DNA of 64,000 nucleotides from Bursaphelenchus xylophilus (lineage: Eukaryota; Nematoda; Chromadorea; Rhabditida; Aphelenchoididae): NCBI GenBank assembly GCA_904066235.2, contig CAJFCV020000001.1, positions 8,866,001 through 8,930,000 of the forward strand, given 5' to 3'. A program made the translations under genes and the position numbers. Below the pieces are notes generated by a model. That model was not told the origin of the DNA. It saw only the letters and a program-made list of their open reading frames with translations, and did no database searches. This document shows positions 58,924-64,000 of this stretch, one piece after another; the stretch's first letter is position 1, and each line of letters starts with the position of its first letter.

Positions 58924-61545
58924 ATGGAGATGGATTCGCCATCAACCCGAGATCATGAATTTGTTGCCAATGGCTCGGAACTCGGCCAAAACCTATTAGT
59001 TACCTGTTCCAGCCACCTTGATGATCAGAATACAGTGCCTTTCGACGAACCTTATGTGAATCCGGTGATAGATGAAAACGATCAAGCGTCGACTTCCTCA
59101 ACCTCAGCATGCTCCAGTTGTTCAAACTTGTCTTCTTACCCGTCAAATCCTTCAACGACCTTAAACATGCCTTCGAATTCGCCTCCGGAGACGGTTTGTT
59201 TCGTCCGGACGCTCCCTTCCGACCATCAGACACTAAATCTGAGTCCAGATCGCCGCCGGACCCGGGCAATCCGGACTCGATCATCGATTACCAAACGTCA
59301 AAGGATAACGTTTCTAATCGTTCGTATGTTCGCAGTGGCAACATTGGTGACATCGCTAACACTTGCTTCCTTTGCGGTCATTGAGACAGCCAGTCAAGAT
59401 GGAATTCTCTCGCGACGAGCAAGGAATACAGCTGACGGGGTGGTGAATCCGGCCAATAAGGATGACTTAGACAACCTCTACAGACAGCTGGATGACACGA
59501 CGACATGTAATCGAACCTTGGATACTCCATTACTCAGACAATTGCTCAATTCGACCATTCAGAACATGCAGATTCAGAAGCCGGTGCTCCAATGGCTGGC
59601 CAATGTGGCCCCGCGCTATCCCTACCTGCTGGAGATGAAAAGTAAGAAAAAGATGACGCTCCCTGTAGTTTTAGAACCTGACAAAACAATTTTATTTTGC
59701 AGACACTCCATTAAACACCACGGTCACCAAAACCCCATTAATCCGGCCTGTTCCCGGTTCCCACGGCCCAGTCCATGTTCTTCATCTGGACTGTGCTCCC
59801 TCTCCAAGATGGGTACCAGTCTCCGTTTATGGGACCGCGACAACCGAGACTTTTGTGGAAATGAGACTTCCGGAACTGGAGCTGAACGCCTGTCCGTTTA
59901 GTCAGTGCTATCAATCCAAAGTAAGTATGGCTTAACGTTTTTCTTGGTAAAAGTTTAGATCATTCAACGGAGCAATGCATACATATTTTCTCAAAAAACA
60001 ATTTTTCAGTGTTCCTGGACCTCTCATGGTGACCTAAAAGTCTATGCGAAGCCTTGCTGCGATGCCGAGAGCAGATTCTGCAGAGCTGATTGGACAGCAA
60101 TGCTCAACTTGTTCTACATCCTCTCAATTCTCTTTGCCTTGGGGTCATTGGCCATGATCCTGGTGGTCGTTCGAGAGCGACATCGACAACAACAAGAAGC
60201 AAGGGGATGGGCTCTAATGGAGTTGTTTTTCGTAGGCGCCGCGATTCTTTACACTATCGTAAGTTCTTATTTGGAATACAGTTTGTTACTCATTATTAAT
60301 TTGTATGGTTACATCCCATTATGTCATTATGATTACAAATTTTTAGCCGTTAATTGACTGGAGTGGAACAAGAGCCCATGGTTGCGCAATAGCAATATGG
60401 CTACGTGAGATCGGGTTCACGTTGTTCTACGGATCCGTGGTGCTAAAAATCTATAGGTTAGCTTGTAAATAATTTTTTTTTAATTTGAAAAAGTCATCCC
60501 ACACTAATTGCTGATAATTTCAGGAATCTTCAAGAGTATAGGGTTAGGAAAGCGCATCATGTCATAGTTCGCGAGCAGGATCTCCTCAAATATTTAGCCG
60601 GCTTCATGGTCATAACGCTCACAGGTAAATCATTTTCGAATTTGTCGTTAAATTGGTTTTACTTAGAGATAAGATTTGTTAATTTAGGCCTCGTCGCTTG
60701 GACATTAGGCGTCCAACATTCAACCGAACTCTGGAACAGCCAATGGCCCCAATGTCCATTCGAATCGTGGTCTTGGATGTGGACTCTGTTCGAGCTGCTT
60801 TTCCTCTTGTATGGAGTCCGACTCTGTTATAAGGCCAGAAGCAGCAACTGGGTAGAACGGTATCAGTTCACGGCCGCCGTCTGCCTCGAGATTCTGGTCA
60901 ACATGGCCGTCCAAATAGCCAGATATTTCATGAGAGACACCGGGTCCCACGACTTTCTATTTGTCACTGCCATTATTAAATTGCACCTAACTGTCTCGGT
61001 GAATATTGCTGCCATTATCACCCCTAAATTTATTGTAAGTTACAGTAATAGGCATGCGTAACTGTTGAAGGTGAACTCGGAGACCAACCGTCGATCGCTC
61101 AGTATGTCTGGCACTGGGAACAGCAGTCGCGCCCATCCCTCTCTAGCCAAACTCAGGGATAATCTTATAAATGGGACGATCGACTTTGCCGAGATACCCA
61201 TCATTGACATGAATCCAGAAGATATTAGGGTAAGATAAGTGGAATAAAGACAATATTTTTTAGGCCGAGCTCAAACGAGTATACACTCAACTGAGGATGT
61301 ATAAACTGAAGAACCTCTATCAAGACAATCCTCATATCTCTAAAAGGAAAGGCGGGAAGAAGGTGAGCGACAAGAACACAAAGAACCGTCGTATTAGTAT
61401 CCCCCCAGCTAGCTCGCCCAAGATTAAACGAGTCGACGAGGAAGATGAGAAGAGTGATCTGACAGTTGAATCGGCTCCTCACAATGTTTACTTGTCCACT
61501 AATAAGCTCCAATTTGAGCCTAATGACCATTCAGTGCGGGTCTGA
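58924..61545 (+). CDS. Class C orphan GPCR of the GPR158/GPR179/Smog type
   Basis: Exons 58924-59641, 59703-59920, 60010-60258, 60347-60456, 60524-60624, 60688-61034, 61071-61229 and 61264-61545 join in phase to 727 residues. The first ~130 residues are Ser/Thr/Asn-rich. A basic KRQR stretch is followed by a hydrophobic segment (MFAVATLVTSLTLASFAVIE) that acts as signal peptide or anchor; initiation at ATG 59326 would give a conventional signal peptide and 593 residues. The ectodomain has N-glycosylation sites (CNRT, LNST, LNTT) and cysteines. The seven-helix core (~335-605) has WLREIGFTLFYGSVVLKIYR between TM3 and its following loop, LVAWTLG in TM5 and NIAAIITPKF in TM7, matching GPR158 and insect Smog. 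The C-terminal tail (~120 residues) is far shorter than in vertebrate GPR158. AATAAA is at 61672. Confidence 0.75.
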
Positions 61546-61837
61546 TGTCCTCATTTTTCAAGCACGCCTAATTTCACTTATTCTTTTATATAAATGAACC
61601 CAGTCGACCTCTCAGCACCAGCCGCACCAAGTTTGTTATTGTTTTACAAGGCTTTCAACTTTTTGTAGTACAATAAAGAGAGCTCGCTCAAGAATTGGAT
61701 GATACTATAAACTAATACTGGAGATATCGAGGAATATAAATCGAACATAAACCTTCACCTCCGGAATATAAATAATACACTTTTTCAAAATTTTATCATA
61801 AAACAGTCAAACAATCAACAATTACCAAAAACCAACT
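61546..61837. other. Convergent 3' spacer
   Basis: It separates the 3' ends of the GPR158-like gene (plus) and rps-26 (minus) and holds the poly(A) signal of the former. There is no gene. Confidence 0.5.
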
Positions 61838-62435
61838 TTAACGAGCAGCGGCGGTGGCGGCCGTAGTTGGGCGAGCTGGGAAACGTTCATTGGGGCGACG
61901 GCCGAATCGTGGTGGAGGATCTCTGTCACGACGGGCTTCACGGGAACGGTTACGCACAACTTTGGAGTGAATGGCGCACGACACGCAGTAGTGGAGCTTG
62001 TGGTAGAGCTTTGGAAGTGGGTATTCTGAAATAATAAAGATTTTCATAACGTTTTCATATAGAATCATCTCCGGTGTTCCAAACAAGACAAACTTTGAAA
62101 CAAATCGTTAAGAGATAAGTGCATTAACATTACCCTCGATTGAAACAATACTAATTCGTGCAAAAAAAAACATTTCAATCAAAAAGCCCGTATGCCAACA
62201 TTTTAGATATACCTAATCCTAAACTCAAGAATAAAAAAGTAAAATGCAACATACGTTCATAGACGGAAGCCTCGGTGATATCACGGACGGCAGCTGCTTC
62301 GACGATGTTTCTAACGACGAACTTCTTGATAGCCTTGTCCTTAGGGCAGCAACGGCCACAGTTGGTGCAGCGAATGAAGCAGACGTGTCCGCGTCCCTTC
62401 TTGTTACGTCCGTGGTTTCTTCTCTTGGTGGTCAT
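61838..62435 (-). CDS. rps-26: 40S ribosomal protein S26 (eS26)
   Basis: Two minus-strand exons, 62435-62255 and 62025-61838, give 122 residues. The zinc-binding core is intact: [20 protein letters not shown], then [14 protein letters not shown] and [20 protein letters not shown], followed by the characteristic Arg/Pro-rich tail ([10 protein letters not shown]). The protein is part of the small ribosomal subunit at the mRNA exit region. The start ATG is 18 bases after CTTTCAG, a good spliced-leader acceptor. The C-terminal extension (TTAATAAAR) is a few residues longer than in human S26. Confidence 0.96.
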
Positions 62436-63077
62436 AATGACAGTTCAGGGACCCTGAAAGTAAAACAACTGCAAATCTGAATAGTGGTATTCACAACTTC
62501 ACACACGTTCTTCCTCGAAAATAGCGTTGAAACTATAAAAACAAAGCGGTATAAACCCAGGAACGATAATTCCACATACAACAAAATTTTACAACAATAA
62601 GATCGTAACTGAAATATACTTTTACATCAAACATCCAAAAAATTTTGCTCTAGACCTCAACGAAGAAAAAGAATTTTCAATACCGTAAGTTTCGTTTCGG
62701 GACCTAAACCGCTTGATTGTGGCGTTCCGTCTCAAACAAAAATTAATATTTTTTCTCAACAAAATTGGTACCAATTTTTTTACTACATAAGTCCGCAATT
62801 CGTACAAGCAAAAAAATTATTTACCTCATTTTACGGGTATGCTTCCTAGTAGCTTTCGTTTTTTAGTCTGTGAACTAAAATAATAAACACATTCAATAAA
62901 TATTTATTCACAGGTTACGAAATGGTCTAAATAAATAGAGTACTCGATGACAAGAATGATAGATGTGTAAATACCTGTTATTAAATAACCAATACGGTGA
63001 GACAAATTAGAGAAAATAAATTAGAAATGATTAGAAAGTATCGGATATTGGGGTAAGGCACGTATAGCGGTAGATGT
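62436..63077. other. Spacer between rps-26 and rme-8
   Basis: It includes the presumed rps-26 promoter and the 3' region of rme-8 with AATAAA on the minus strand at 62908-62903. No further gene was recognised. Confidence 0.5.
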
Positions 63078-64000
63078 TCATGGGTGTTGGGGTGGTGGAG
63101 GAGGGACGGGTGGAGCTTCAAACATTCCATCGGTAAGGTACCCAGCAACGGAGCCGCCTCCGGGTCCTTAAAAAAAGAATTCGTTATGTTGCAAACGGTA
63201 TGGTATGAGTTAAGATAACATTGTCTAATTACTTACCTGCAATGGCTTGAGTTCGTGAAGCTGGTAGAAATAGATCATGGCGTTGGTCTTTATACTGGGT
63301 CCATACAGTCGACTTATTTAATATTTCTTCGATTCTTTCTCCATATTGCAGGTCTCTGCAGATGCTTTTCAATGCATCTACAATCTCGGCCTTGGCTGCT
63401 GACACATTCCCAGTTCCCGTGAGTTCTCCAGATAATACCTTGAGTAAAATGTTGATGATATCGGTTTTCAAAAACTGTTCAGCGAGTTCTGGCTTCGGAT
63501 TCTTGGTGAGGCATTTTAGAGAATGGGCGGCTTCAGACATTAGATCAGGTTGTTTACTCATGCATACTTGTATTCCTTTGATTACCGGCTGAGAAGCCAG
63601 AGAATCGGCACAGTATTGGTTCTCACTCATTTGTTGGAGAATTAGGAGTGCTGATTTGGCGGCATCCGGGTTGGGATTGTGCATAACTCGGCAGAATTGA
63701 GGGAGATATCCTTGTGCTGGTATCTAAAATGATTTCGCTATTAGACATAAAGCTTAACTCCATTCGCAATACTATTTAAACCAAACTAACCTGATCAACG
63801 GTTGTCGGGTGGTTGGTTATCAATGACACCAGAGCTGAAGTTACTGGTTGCAGATTTTCATTCGGTTTTTGCATCAACTCCAAGACCGACTCCATGAGTT
63901 CGGTGGCAAACTGTTTTGGATGTCTGACAATCCAAGACGGGTTCTGGTTGAACAAGCGAATGAATACTCCTCCAACAATTAGTTCTCCTGCAATTGTAGA
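63078..64000 (-). CDS. rme-8: RME-8/DNAJC13 endosomal DnaJ protein, C-terminal part (cut by window end)
   Basis: Minus-strand exons seen: 64000-63791 (open at the window edge, or starting at 63987 after TTGCAG), 63723-63237 and 63166-63078. They encode the last ~255 residues. Key stretches are ELIVGGVFIRLFNQNPSWIV, helical armadillo-like repeats, and the family hallmark VWTQYKDQRHDLFL followed by GSVAGYLTDGMF and a proline-rich end (PPVPPPPQHP). RME-8 acts on early endosomes with Hsc70, controlling clathrin and retromer-dependent sorting. The J domain lies beyond the window. The KDQRHDLFL motif and the VAGYLT block identify the gene; nothing unusual is visible in the part present. Confidence 0.92.

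Noticed and set aside
58472..58999. 175-residue frame overlapping the start of the GPR158-like gene in another frame
   Set aside because: Pro/Arg-rich composition typical of CG-rich leader DNA; the competing frame continues into conserved receptor sequence.
1..64000. CRISPR arrays, bacterial operons, rRNA genes or viral genes
   Set aside because: None were seen; the intron-rich genes and families present are those of a nematode.

Overview
The window looks like a chromosomal segment of a nematode genome. Genes are intron-rich, and introns are mostly short with GT..TTTCAG or TTTTAG borders. Several start codons lie just after an unpaired TTTCAG/TTTTAG, as expected for spliced-leader acceptors. 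One gene encodes a nematode-type Srsx chemoreceptor, and several proteins match worm orthologues (dystrobrevin, PPH-5, glutamyl-tRNA synthetase with WHEP repeats, RME-8). I cannot name the species. All exon models were read by eye from splice signals, phase and protein similarity; nothing was aligned by computer.

Layout. 1-2.8 kb: a satellite-like array of ~162-bp monomers in both orientations plus a 1540-bp foldback Tc1/mariner-type element. 3.3-4.6 kb (-): the N-terminal half of an acyl-CoA synthetase, probably truncated. 6.5-9.5 kb (+): dystrobrevin with an inverted-repeat element in intron 1. 9.5-19.5 kb: a large region with no gene I can support. 19.6-21.8 kb (+): six-finger C2H2 transcription factor. 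21.8-26.5 kb: non-coding, including a CG/GA-rich block. 26.5-28.8 kb (+): receptor-regulated SMAD of the TGF-beta/activin type. 30.1-31.2 kb (+): small BED-finger protein. 31.5-33.8 kb (-): secreted coiled-coil protein and Srsx receptor. 33.8-36.4 kb: a cluster of foldback elements. 36.8-49.3 kb (-): ears-1, an SH2 tyrosine kinase and a THADA homologue in tandem, with a secreted Cys-rich protein nested on the opposite strand inside a THADA intron. 49.5-51.3 kb (+): pph-5, head-to-head with THADA. 51.3-58.9 kb: long intergenic region. 58.9-61.5 kb (+): class C orphan GPCR of the GPR158/Smog type. 61.8-62.4 kb (-): rps-26. 63.1-64 kb (-): 3' end of rme-8.

The genes are mostly conserved housekeeping or signalling genes and do not form one pathway. 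The strongest novelty is in the mobile-element content: at least nine terminal-inverted-repeat elements. Five have a clear TA target duplication and one has a perfect 8-bp duplication. At least two small TA-flanked or inverted-repeat families recur. Other notable items are two apparent ultra-short introns (34 and 39 nt), two GC-AG introns, tandem duplication of WHEP exons, a tyrosine kinase without an activation-loop tyrosine, a SMAD with an altered DNA-binding hairpin, and the nested gene.
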